Source: a virus. Taken from it: a stretch of DNA of 39,137 nt. A program made the translations under genes and the position numbers. The DNA lies in IMG/VR virus record IMGVR_UViG_3300025299_000118, positions 1 through 39,137 of that record; one strand, written 5' to 3'. Shown piece after piece: positions 31,494 through 37,974 of the stretch; the first letter of the stretch is position 1; each line of letters opens with the position of its first letter. The notes beneath the pieces were generated by a model. It did not search any database, was not told the origin of the DNA, and saw only the letters and a program-made list of their open reading frames with translations.

Positions 31494-32564
31494 ATGTGGG
31501 AAAAAGTCTTCGGAAAACCAACGGATGAGGACTACATCTCGTCGGCGCATGTTTGGTTTCACATCACCTTGATTGCTGCGGGACTAACGCTGCTCTTTAT
31601 TTTATTCTCGGGTGCCGCTGTTCTCGCGCAGACGAGTGTTAACGCTGCACATAAAGCGTCACAGGCATTCGCACCGTTCTTTGTCGGCGCGATGGCAACG
31701 GTAACATTTTGCGGCGCAATTTGGCGTGGGAAGCTTGGCGCAGAGCAAACTAAGCAGCAGAAGCGCCAGAATGACGCGAAGGTCGAAGAAAACCTCGCGG
31801 GGCTGTTGGTCGAAGGCACCAAACTCCTCGGAGAAAAGATCGACTCACATAAATACGCTGGCATTGCCGCGCTCCAGGCCGTCGCGTGCTCAAAAGACTC
31901 CAATTTTGCTGTGCCGGCGATGGATATCCTAGTGGACGTGATCTCCGAAAACTATGCGAACGCCAAGAAGCGGGTGCTCTATATGACAAGCCGGAAGGCT
32001 GTGAGGGCGGCACACATAGCAGGATCGAAATCTACTAGGAGCGTAGTGATCGACATGACGCTGCTCAATACTCGCGCTTTTCCACGCATTGAAGGCGTTG
32101 CCGAGTTGAAGTTCATCGGAGGCACGATGAGCGCAATCGTTTATAGCCGCTTCCGCGAAATGCCTGAGGTAGAGTTCGAAGGGACAACCGTCGTCGGCGC
32201 GAAAGTCGGAAAAGAGGCGCGCTACTTTGAAGGATGCACCTTCAACGGATGTGAAATCAAATGGATCGACCGGTCTTTTATTGCGAGCAACACCTTCAAC
32301 AGATGTAATTTCTCGGAAGCTGAAACCTCCAAATTCTTGAAGGCGAAGGACATCGCCTCGGTCGCGGAGACGCTTCTTTCCGCCGCCAATTACTATCACC
32401 CTGGAGCTTTGCCCCAGTCACAAGCCGATATTGCCTGGAGCGATGCCCTGGTCTGCAAGCCCAAACGGACCCGGATTGGCAGTACCGCCACAGAAGGCAG
32501 CGCAACACCAATAGATGGGTCCTTCGCGCCCGGGCTAACAGGCAATCAAGTCACGGACAGCTGA
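31494..32564 (+). CDS. Membrane-anchored beta-helix (pentapeptide-like) protein
   Basis: 356 aa. Two transmembrane helices at about 23-46 (WFHITLIAAGLTLLFILFSGAAVLA) and 60-79 (FAPFFVGAMATVTFCGAIW) are followed by a cytoplasmic-type helical region (EENLAGLLVEGTKLLGEKIDSHKYAGIAAL). Residues about 190-285 show degenerate A/F/C-x-x repeats (VAELKFIGGTMSAIV, VEFEGTTVVGAKV, FEGCTFNGCEI, NTFNRCNFSEAE) of a pentapeptide-like right-handed beta helix. Related bacterial proteins pair membrane helices with such repeats, with unknown roles. Plus-strand placement between late and early operons fits a lysogen-expressed moron, perhaps in exclusion (inference). Confidence 0.65.
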   Translation: MWEKVFGKPTDEDYISSAHVWFHITLIAAGLTLLFILFSGAAVLAQTSVNAAHKASQAFAPFFVGAMATVTFCGAIWRGKLGAEQTKQQKRQNDAKVEENLAGLLVEGTKLLGEKIDSHKYAGIAALQAVACSKDSNFAVPAMDILVDVISENYANAKKRVLYMTSRKAVRAAHIAGSKSTRSVVIDMTLLNTRAFPRIEGVAELKFIGGTMSAIVYSRFREMPEVEFEGTTVVGAKVGKEARYFEGCTFNGCEIKWIDRSFIASNTFNRCNFSEAETSKFLKAKDIASVAETLLSAANYYHPGALPQSQADIAWSDALVCKPKRTRIGSTATEGSATPIDGSFAPGLTGNQVTDS

Positions 32565-32579
32565 CAAGTGCCCATACAC

Positions 32580-32631
32580 GGACGGCCTAGATAATCTTCC
32601 GATACTAGTCGGGCTTTCCATCAGGCCGTCC
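32580..32631. terminator. Large inverted repeat between convergent operons
   Basis: GGACGGCCT (32580-32588) and AGGCCGTCC (32623-32631) are perfect 9-base arms with a 34-base interior that itself has CCGA/TCGG. It lies exactly between the end of the plus-strand membrane gene and the stop codon of the early operon. A bidirectional terminator is likely although T-runs are poor. Confidence 0.45.
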
Positions 32632-33421
32632 ACGCGTGCAAACCGGATGTTATCGATTTGCCGGTGCTTTTTGCCTCATCGTGTGCCACCTGTAAACCGG
32701 CCGTATCCTTCAACAAAATTGATCTCTTGAAGACTTCGCATTCAATCTGTTGAAGGGATTTCTCTATCCAGCGGTAGAGCGTTCGTTTAACCCACGCTTT
32801 TTTCTGCGGCTGGCGACGGTTTCGGGTCTCGACGTAGCGGCTCCAATCCCACCCGCGTGCTTTCACCTCTGCGTAGGCGAAGAGAACAACCCGCATTTCA
32901 TGGTTCCAGACCGAAGCAGGCACCCAAGCCAATGCCTCCTCCATCCGGCCTATCCGGTCTCTAGATCGCTTCGCCCGCCGCTCAACGTCGGCGTCGATCG
33001 CGCTGTTGCGATGGCGGGTGTGCATCCCGCCTGTTTCGTGGCTGTCGACGAATTCGAGGGTGAGCAACTCGGCTTCGGATATCAGGAAGTCGGGCATGGA
33101 GTTGCCGTACATCGTCGGCCCCACTCGCCCCGGCATGGCGAGATCCGTGTCGATCGCCTCTATAAGACGCTCCAGAATTGCAGATTGCGCGTCGGTTAGA
33201 GACATTCCTGGATCCGCTTCCCTAAGAAGGCGGGCGTCTGGATCGCCTCGGAAGTCCCGGCCATCGGACTTGTAATAACGCTCGCCACCCAACCGGCTCT
33301 TCCTCCGGTCGATCTGAAATCCGGTAAAGACCTTCAGGCCGGTGCTCGTTTTCCCCTCGGCGACAATCAGCACCTTGCGGCCGGCGATGTCGATGTATTC
33401 GTTTCGGATCGAAATCTTCAT
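32621..33421 (-). CDS. Last gene of early operon, possible late regulator
   Basis: 266 aa from ATG 33421, which overlaps the upstream stop codon (ATGA); upstream in-frame residues belong to the overlapping gene. N-terminal part (YIDIAGRKVLIVAEGKTSTGLKVFTGFQIDRRKS) is alpha/beta. The C-terminal 110 residues (RMEEALAWVPASVWNHEMRVVLFAYAEVKARGWDWSRYV, NRRQPQKKAWVKRTLYRWIEKSLQQI) are helical, basic and have a helix-turn-helix feel like DUF6362 or antitermination-type phage proteins. Being last in the early operon, a late-gene activator is plausible but unproven. Confidence 0.6.
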   Translation of the reverse strand: MKISIRNEYIDIAGRKVLIVAEGKTSTGLKVFTGFQIDRRKSRLGGERYYKSDGRDFRGDPDARLLREADPGMSLTDAQSAILERLIEAIDTDLAMPGRVGPTMYGNSMPDFLISEAELLTLEFVDSHETGGMHTRHRNSAIDADVERRAKRSRDRIGRMEEALAWVPASVWNHEMRVVLFAYAEVKARGWDWSRYVETRNRRQPQKKAWVKRTLYRWIEKSLQQIECEVFKRSILLKDTAGLQVAHDEAKSTGKSITSGLHAWTA

Positions 33422-33858
33422 GCGGCGTCTTCCTCTGGGATCAATGCGTCTGCCAGCAAGCTGCTGATCTTCTCGGCCACTTTCCCCATGCGGCCGTATT
33501 GACCTTTGGCGAGGCGGTGACCGCGTTTGACGATGCGAGCTAGGTTGAGACCTGAGAACGCCCGAACAACCTCGCTGGCGGGCTCCTGTGCGGCATGGGC
33601 GCCGATGTAGTGCCAGACGGCCAGCAAGGTGTAGTCGTCGAAGCATTTCGGGTCGGCGGCCTTTATGCAGCGGACCATGGTTTCGGCCCGGTGTTCATCA
33701 CGGGCCCAAAGGCGTTTCAGCGTTCGGCCGCCATAGACGACATTGGCCGGCCGGGTCTGGAAGCTGCGGCCCTCACTGAAATGACGGACGCGGACTCCGA
33801 ACCCTTCCAGCCAGCGGTGGAAGTTCGCCCCATTGGGGGATCTGACGATCACATTCAC
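33418..33858 (-). CDS. Early-region hypothetical protein (146 aa)
   Basis: Start and stop codons overlap both neighbours by four bases, so it is part of a translationally coupled series. Helical, basic (WARDEHRAETMVRCIKAADPKCFDDYTLLAVWHYIGAHAA). N-terminal NVIVRSPNGANFHRWLEGFGVRVRHF is beta-like. No family recognised. Confidence 0.6.
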   Translation of the reverse strand: MNVIVRSPNGANFHRWLEGFGVRVRHFSEGRSFQTRPANVVYGGRTLKRLWARDEHRAETMVRCIKAADPKCFDDYTLLAVWHYIGAHAAQEPASEVVRAFSGLNLARIVKRGHRLAKGQYGRMGKVAEKISSLLADALIPEEDAA

Positions 33859-34175
33859 TTCCAGATTACCCTCAGCCCCTGATCGACATACTCCTGCGCT
33901 GCTGCACTGGCCTTGTCATATTCCTCGATCGATTTCAGGTGCTTGCGCTCCTCCGGCCCACGCACATGCATGAAGTGATACGAGATCCCTGCTCTGATGA
34001 TCTCCACAAACTCCTTCGGGCTTGGGGTGGGCGGTTTCGGGGAGGCAGCAGAGCGCGGCGGCCGCCGACGCCGTGGCTTCCTCAGCTCAACTGCAATAGG
34101 CTTTGGCTTGTCATAGCCGAGCAGCTTGCGCTCCATCTGGCGGATCTGTTCTTCGGAGAGTTCATCGTCTGCCAT
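33855..34175 (-). CDS. Early-region hypothetical protein (106 aa)
   Basis: Acidic N terminus (ADDELSEEQIRQMERKLLG), a basic Arg/Pro-rich linker (LRKPRRRRPPRSAASPKPPTPSP) and a helical C terminus (EEYDKASAAAQEYVDQGLRV). Linker suggests nucleic-acid contact. Four-base overlap with the downstream gene. Unknown function. Confidence 0.55.
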   Translation of the reverse strand: MADDELSEEQIRQMERKLLGYDKPKPIAVELRKPRRRRPPRSAASPKPPTPSPKEFVEIIRAGISYHFMHVRGPEERKHLKSIEEYDKASAAAQEYVDQGLRVIWK

Positions 34176-34178
34176 GGG

Positions 34179-34625
34179 CTAAAGCTCTCCTCTGGCGGCC
34201 TTCTCGGCCAGATACACAGCAGGATCGATGCGCTTGACCTCGGACGCCGACCCGAAGGTTCCGAGCTTGTGGTCCCGATAGGCGCGCTCGCCGGCCGGGT
34301 CGAACTTCGCCGCCGCGGCAGTGCGTACCCAGTTGGGCGCCCTTGCCGCGTCCACCTTCATGCGGTGCTCCTGCTTGGCCGTCATCTGCTTGCCGGCCGC
34401 CCTGTTCCTACGCTTCTCCTTCTTCGACTTCGGGCGCTGCGGTTTGCCCCAAAGCACCTTCTTGTTGCTCTTCGGCCTGGCCGGCGCGTGCGTCTCGCTG
34501 TCGAGGCGATCAAGCGCCTTCCATGCTGCGGCATTGGACTCGAACGGGCCATCGACGAGTTTCCCGCCTTGGTCGATGATCTGATACTGCCCGTCGTCGT
34601 TGCGGGCGACGTTGAGACTCGTCAT
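34179..34625 (-). CDS. Early-region basic hypothetical protein (148 aa)
   Basis: N-terminal NVARNDDGQYQIIDQGGKLVDGPFESNAAAWKALDRLD forms a small beta-beta-alpha unit, followed by a strongly basic segment (RPKSNKKVLWGKPQRPKSKK, EKRRNRAAGKQ) and a helical tail ending YLAEKAARGEL. Start ATG overlaps the stop codon of a 22-codon mini-ORF (ATGA). Likely nucleic-acid-associated; unknown. Confidence 0.6.
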   Translation of the reverse strand: MTSLNVARNDDGQYQIIDQGGKLVDGPFESNAAAWKALDRLDSETHAPARPKSNKKVLWGKPQRPKSKKEKRRNRAAGKQMTAKQEHRMKVDAARAPNWVRTAAAAKFDPAGERAYRDHKLGTFGSASEVKRIDPAVYLAEKAARGEL

Positions 34626-34690
34626 CGGCTCATCCCCCTAATCCGGCGGTGAAGTTTCCAGCGTGTGATCAAAATTCGGATGAAGATCAT
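34622..34690 (-). CDS. 22-residue coupling mini-ORF
   Basis: Reads MIFIRILITRWKLHRRIRGM then SR. Its ATG overlaps the stop codon of the 91-aa gene and its TGA overlaps the start codon of the 148-aa gene, both as ATGA, so it bridges what would otherwise be a 61-base gap in a coupled operon. The peptide is hydrophobic then basic. It may serve mainly to pass ribosomes downstream, or encode a tiny membrane-active peptide. Confidence 0.35.
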   Translation of the reverse strand: MIFIRILITRWKLHRRIRGMSR

Positions 34691-34962
34691 GCTGCACCCC
34701 TTGGGTTTGTCGCTTCCCATGCCGCCCAGGCCGCGCGCTGCATCTCCAACTGCACAGCATCGGAAAATGCCGCGATCTCGCTATTGATCTGAGAACTCGG
34801 TATTCCTTGCACCTGCAGCCGGGCGTAGAGGCGCCGGCAAGTCAGCTTCCAGAAGCGATCGGCGGCGACACCGTGCTTGCGCTCAAGAACACGGGCGGTC
34901 TCTCGAACAAAGTAGAGTTGGCGATCGATAGGGAACTGGATGATTTCCGCGGTAAGCGTCAT
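34687..34962 (-). CDS. Early-region small protein (91 aa), DUF6074-like
   Basis: ATG 34962 has AGGAG 8 bases upstream; the earlier GTG at 34971 overlaps that site. TLTAEIIQFPIDRQLYFVRETARVLERKHG and FWKLTCRRLYARLQVQGI resemble rhizobial DUF6074-type proteins (IIPFP..R....VR..A..L). Function of the family unknown. Overlaps both neighbours by four bases. Confidence 0.6.
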   Translation of the reverse strand: MTLTAEIIQFPIDRQLYFVRETARVLERKHGVAADRFWKLTCRRLYARLQVQGIPSSQINSEIAAFSDAVQLEMQRAAWAAWEATNPRGAA

Positions 34963-35786
34963 GCCGCGCACTCCTTCCGAAAATCACCCCTCCCATGAGG
35001 CGCCGCCTCTTGGATCTCCGCTGGGGGATGATCCCCCAGACCCACGACCAAACCCGCGCTGCGGCTTTGGCCTATTGTGGGTGCCGATAGCGCCAGTTCT
35101 TTCGGCAGTGACACAGGTGTGTCGCCAATCCCTATTACTTCTACTCGCGACGGACCTGTGCCACGTCGGCGATACCATGTACGACGAGACACACCCTCCG
35201 CCTCCCAGGGCTTGAGTTGACTGGTAGATGCCGCCTCATAGGATTGGCGAGGAATGCGACCGTCGGCCCGACGCTTCTTTTCCTGCCGAGCCCGATCACG
35301 GCTGCGCTTTCCGTCTTTCGCTATCTTCTGTCGTTCCCCGGTAGGAAGGTCGCAGGCACCAACGGTTTTCAGGCCGAGTGCCGATCTCTCGCGAAAGGTG
35401 ACAAAGAGAAGTTTTGCTATCGCATCCGCACCAAGCATCCGTTTGCGGTTTGAGCCGCCAACCGCCATCGCGGAAAGATCGGATTCCGTGGCCCATGGCG
35501 CCCATACGGCCGCCCATGAGATGAGGTCCTGTACACCAGGTGTCATGGCGACGGCGCGGAGATAGACGTGGCATGTTTCGACATCATCCGAGCCCTCTGG
35601 ATCGGGGATGCCATTTCCGTGGCGATGTCGGATGACCGCTTCAATTTCACGAAGGCGAAGCGTCTCAAGCGAGAACTGCCAATCGGCGTGATGCGCCCGC
35701 TTGCGGGCGGGCTTCTCCTTCATGATGACCTTACCGAGCAAGATGAGCTCGGATCCGTCACGGTTCGACTTGTGCGTAGCCCTCAT
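34959..35786 (-). CDS. Early-region DNA-binding-type protein (275 aa)
   Basis: AGAGG lies 5 bases before ATG. Residues about 35-150 are helical (FSLETLRLREIEAVIRHRHG, HVYLRAVAMTPGVQDLISWAAVWAPW, LGADAIAKLLFVTFRERSALGLKTVGACDL). A basic stretch (RSRDRARQEKKRRADGRIPR) leads to PWEAEGVSRRTWYRRR, a helix-turn-helix recognition-like segment common in rhizobial phage proteins. The only sizeable unassigned early protein, so a replication or regulatory role is possible; no initiator motif was seen. Confidence 0.65.
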   Translation of the reverse strand: MRATHKSNRDGSELILLGKVIMKEKPARKRAHHADWQFSLETLRLREIEAVIRHRHGNGIPDPEGSDDVETCHVYLRAVAMTPGVQDLISWAAVWAPWATESDLSAMAVGGSNRKRMLGADAIAKLLFVTFRERSALGLKTVGACDLPTGERQKIAKDGKRSRDRARQEKKRRADGRIPRQSYEAASTSQLKPWEAEGVSRRTWYRRRGTGPSRVEVIGIGDTPVSLPKELALSAPTIGQSRSAGLVVGLGDHPPAEIQEAAPHGRGDFRKECAA

Positions 35787-35795
35787 GTCAGCCTC

Positions 35796-36188
35796 TTAGA
35801 ATGGGAGATCATCGATCGGGCCTGCACTTTGGTCCGACTTGTGTGATTGTTGGGGTTCGTCTGACTTCTTACGGCCACCCGACGGGCGCACCGATCGGCC
35901 GGAGATTATGGCGTCGGCGACGATCTGGAGTTGCTCACGTTTTTCTCCGGATCCAGAAGTCCAGCTGTTGCGCTGAACCCGCCCGCAAGCACTGAGAAGG
36001 TCGCCCTTCTGGTGGCGCAAGAGATCATCCGCAACACGACCGAAGGCAACGATACCAATCCAAAGAGGCGGCGCATCCTGCTCGTCGACACTCACGGCTA
36101 TCCTAGCGACCGCCATCGATTTTCCAGATTGGGTGGGGACGGAGCGAGGGTCCTGGCCGAGACGGCCATAGGCGGAGGCCTGCATCAT
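35796..36188 (-). CDS. ssb: Single-stranded DNA-binding protein (phage SSB)
   Basis: 130 aa from ATG 36188, which overlaps the upstream stop codon as ATGA and has GGGGGA 6 bases before it. An OB-fold pattern is visible: SAYGRLGQDPRSVPTQSGKSMAVARIAVS, then LWIGIVAFGRVADDLLRHQKGDLLSACGRVQRNSW and LQIVADAIIS. A Ser/Gln/Lys-rich linker ends in IDDLPF, the acidic tip that recruits replication and repair proteins. Short compared with host SSB (about 170 residues). It protects single-stranded DNA in phage replication or recombination. Confidence 0.9.
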   Translation of the reverse strand: MMQASAYGRLGQDPRSVPTQSGKSMAVARIAVSVDEQDAPPLWIGIVAFGRVADDLLRHQKGDLLSACGRVQRNSWTSGSGEKREQLQIVADAIISGRSVRPSGGRKKSDEPQQSHKSDQSAGPIDDLPF

Positions 36189-36490
36189 TGAACGTCCCCC
36201 TGTGCCGCAATTTGTTTGAGCTCCTCGGGGACGTGCACCCGAAGCTCCAAAGGGTTTGACCACCCCTGCTCTGGTTCGTTCTCGTCCCCGGTGAGTTCAT
36301 CGTCGGAGCTGTCGAACTCAAGATCATATTCGACCCCAGTTGGACCAACGAAAGGGACGGACCCGATCGACGGCTCATCGTCGCCGCCGTCTTCAAGATC
36401 TGGATCGCCATCAAGCAGATCGAGCATGGCGATCAGTTCTTCGATCTTGGCTTCGATTGACTGGCGCGCCTGCAAGAGTTCCGGGCTCAT
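36185..36490 (-). CDS. Acidic early-region protein (101 aa)
   Basis: Strongly acidic (LDGDPDLEDGGDDEP, EFDSSDDELTGDENEPEQGW) with a helical N terminus (LLQARQSIEAKIEELIAMLDLL). DNA-mimic-like charge is notable but no family is recognised. Start and stop codons overlap neighbours by four bases. Unknown function. Confidence 0.6.
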   Translation of the reverse strand: MSPELLQARQSIEAKIEELIAMLDLLDGDPDLEDGGDDEPSIGSVPFVGPTGVEYDLEFDSSDDELTGDENEPEQGWSNPLELRVHVPEELKQIAAQGDVQ

Positions 36491-36702
36491 TTCAAACCCT
36501 CCAGGATCTCTTCGAGGCGATCACGGACGATCAGAAGCTTGTTGTCGATCTCACCGGACAGTGCCTGGAGAGCGTTGGTGGCATCCGTTGTCAGGCTGCC
36601 GTCTGAGGCCGCCATAAACACTGCCTCATTCAGATAGCGTGTGGTTGCGAGGAGATCGGCGACGTCTCGTATCTTGTGAGCGGTTTGAGTTGGGGTCGTC
36701 AT
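36487..36702 (-). CDS. Early-region small helical protein (71 aa)
   Basis: ATG 36702 has AGGAG 8 bases upstream and overlaps the preceding stop codon. Helical: TAHKIRDVADLLATTRYLNEAVFMAASD, NALQALSGEIDNKLLIVRDRLEEI, the pattern of small rhizobial proteins of unknown role. Confidence 0.6.
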   Translation of the reverse strand: MTTPTQTAHKIRDVADLLATTRYLNEAVFMAASDGSLTTDATNALQALSGEIDNKLLIVRDRLEEILEGLK

Positions 36703-37040
36703 TTGCCGTTCTCCTGAGGACGCACGCCATACAGGCCGAAACGAACAGCCATCTGGTCGTCCGCAGGTTCGATACTCCACCATTCGGTAACAGTGGGGTC
36801 GATGGCACTCGCGCACAGCTTGTAAACTTCTGCAGCGTGCTTCAGACGGCTTTCAGGAGATTGGCCGACGCTCGGATAGTTGAAGCCGGCCGGATGATCG
36901 GCGGGGTAAATGGTGGCGGCAAACTGTCCGCCCGACCATTCCGCCAAGGCCTGCGATAGCTCTTCGGCGAGCCGTTGAACGCGATCGACGATTGGCTCTG
37001 GTTGCCGCTTGGCTACTGTGATAATTGTATCCGTGTTCAT
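36699..37040 (-). CDS. Early-region hypothetical protein (113 aa)
   Basis: ATG 37040 (MNTDTIITVAKRQP) is preferred because AAGGA lies 9 bases upstream. A GTG at 37139 overlapping the HTH stop codon as GTGA is in frame and would add 33 Ala/Ser-rich residues, in keeping with the 4-base overlaps elsewhere in this operon, but it lacks a ribosome site and would run through a strong hairpin. Body: VQRLAEELSQALAEWSGGQFAATIYPADHPAGF, then ESRLKHAAEVYKLC. Unknown function. Confidence 0.55.
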   Translation of the reverse strand: MNTDTIITVAKRQPEPIVDRVQRLAEELSQALAEWSGGQFAATIYPADHPAGFNYPSVGQSPESRLKHAAEVYKLCASAIDPTVTEWWSIEPADDQMAVRFGLYGVRPQENGK

Positions 37041-37072
37041 TTCCTGATCCTTCTGGGGATTGGTGGAACCAC

Positions 37073-37107
37073 GGCTCGGGGAAGTTGCCGCTTCCGCCGA
37101 GCCTTTT
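37073..37107 (+). promoter_or_regulatory. Strong hairpin with T-run near start of early operon
   Basis: GGCTCGGGGAAG (37073-37084) pairs with CTTCCgCCGAGCC (37091-37103), 12 pairs with one bulged base and a 6-base loop, followed by TTTT on the plus strand. It would terminate transcription coming from the left (antisense to the early operon). In the early mRNA the same stem could act in the leader before 37040. Confidence 0.5.
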
Positions 37108-37135
37108 GCTTTGGCCGCTGCAGATCCGGCACTGA

Positions 37136-37342
37136 TCACGCTGCGCGTCCGATTGTCGTCTTGAGACCGAGTTTTTCGGCGAGCGGGACGACAGGCACGA
37201 CAATGCGCCCGCCCACCTTGATCGTCTGAAAATCTCCTCTTTGAGCAGCGTCGTAGGCTGCGTTTCGGGCGAGGCCGAAGAATATTTTTCCCGCGTCAGG
37301 AACCGATATGGTTGCCCTGCTGAGGGCTTCTTCCAATGTCAT
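37136..37342 (-). CDS. Helix-turn-helix (excisionase/AlpA-like) protein, first early gene
   Basis: 68 aa. SVPDAGKIFFGLARNAAYDAAQRGDFQTIKVGGRIVVPVVPLAEKLGL is the small MerR-like winged-helix pattern of excisionases and phage regulators (GLSR..AY.A...G.....KVGGR..VP). AAGGAG lies 7 bases before ATG. First gene of the leftward operon facing the integrase operon, so it may act as excisionase or Cro-like regulator. Confidence 0.75.
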   Translation of the reverse strand: MTLEEALSRATISVPDAGKIFFGLARNAAYDAAQRGDFQTIKVGGRIVVPVVPLAEKLGLKTTIGRAA

Positions 37343-37381
37343 TCTGAAACTCCTTTGCGCTATCGACGTCAGCAGCGCTAC

Positions 37382-37455
37382 TTGTGCTGATTTTTGGAGC
37401 GTAACGAACCGTTAAGGAATTTACAATACCTGCTTGTGCTTGTTGTGCCGATTTT
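37382..37455. repeat. TTGTGC operator-like repeats
   Basis: TTGTGC occurs at 37382, 37434 and 37443; the first and last extend to TTGTGCyGATTTT. One overlaps the plus-strand -35, one its spacer, and one lies just beyond the minus-strand start point, where a repressor would block both promoters. Confidence 0.45.
37398..37426 (-). promoter_or_regulatory. Candidate leftward early promoter
   Basis: On the minus strand TTGTAA (37426-37421) and TACGCT (37403-37398) are separated by 17 bases. It would start a leader of about 50 bases before the HTH gene ATG at 37342. Confidence 0.45.
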
Positions 37456-37462
37456 GTATCTT
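37434..37462 (+). promoter_or_regulatory. Candidate promoter for repressor-integrase operon
   Basis: TTGTGC (37434-37439) and TATCTT (37457-37462) are separated by exactly 17 bases. The start point would be about 17 bases before ATG 37486. The -35 itself is one of the TTGTGC repeats, suggesting autoregulation. Confidence 0.45.
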
Positions 37463-37485
37463 TTTGTCGAAGTAGGGGACCTCCG

Positions 37486-37974
37486 ATGGTAAAACCACGC
37501 GAAAACCGCGTTCCAATCATGATGTCAGAGGACGAGCTTACCGCCGTTGATGACTGGCGTTTTCAGAACCGCATAGCGACGCGGTCCGACGCGATCCGGC
37601 GGTTAACCGCCTCCGGCCTGAAGTTGCACGAGGGAGCGGAAAGTTACGCTGATCGCATCAACAAACTAGCGGAAGAGATCGCCCGGCTCGAAGACGAAGT
37701 GACTAAGAAAACTTATGAGATAATTCCGTATCAGAACGGCGACATCGATATGGAGAAGCTAACGAAACAACAAATGCTTAAGTTGTTTGGTATTCTTCTC
37801 GAGGTTCTCGCCGAAGCTTCTAGTCGAACGATGACCGTAGAGAATGAGAACCGTAGGTATATCCAGGAAAGTCTTAGCCAGAGCCACAAAATCGAATTCG
37901 GTGTTTTCGCCACATTCTCACGCATGTCTGAGTGGCTTCGAGGATTGTTCGGGATGGCGGGGGAGGGCAAGTAA
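37486..37974 (+). CDS. Ribbon-helix-helix-like candidate repressor
   Basis: 162 aa; GGGGA about 7 bases before ATG. Residues 1-50 (ENRVPIMMSEDELTAVDDWRFQNRIATRSDAIRRLTASGL) match the strand-helix-helix plan of MetJ/Arc-type DNA-binding proteins: a short basic strand, E-L..VDDWR and R-SDAIR-L. A coiled coil follows (YADRINKLAEEIARLEDEVTKKTYEI) and a helical C-terminal domain. No CI-like or LexA-like repressor exists in the window, so this gene, divergent from the early operon and coupled to integrase (TAATG), is the best lysogeny repressor candidate. Role inferred. Confidence 0.65.
   Translation: MVKPRENRVPIMMSEDELTAVDDWRFQNRIATRSDAIRRLTASGLKLHEGAESYADRINKLAEEIARLEDEVTKKTYEIIPYQNGDIDMEKLTKQQMLKLFGILLEVLAEASSRTMTVENENRRYIQESLSQSHKIEFGVFATFSRMSEWLRGLFGMAGEGK

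Noticed and set aside
37296-37520. 74-aa minus-strand ORF spanning the divergent promoter region
   Set aside because: Covers both promoters and the TTGTGC repeats and overlaps the starts of two well-supported genes.
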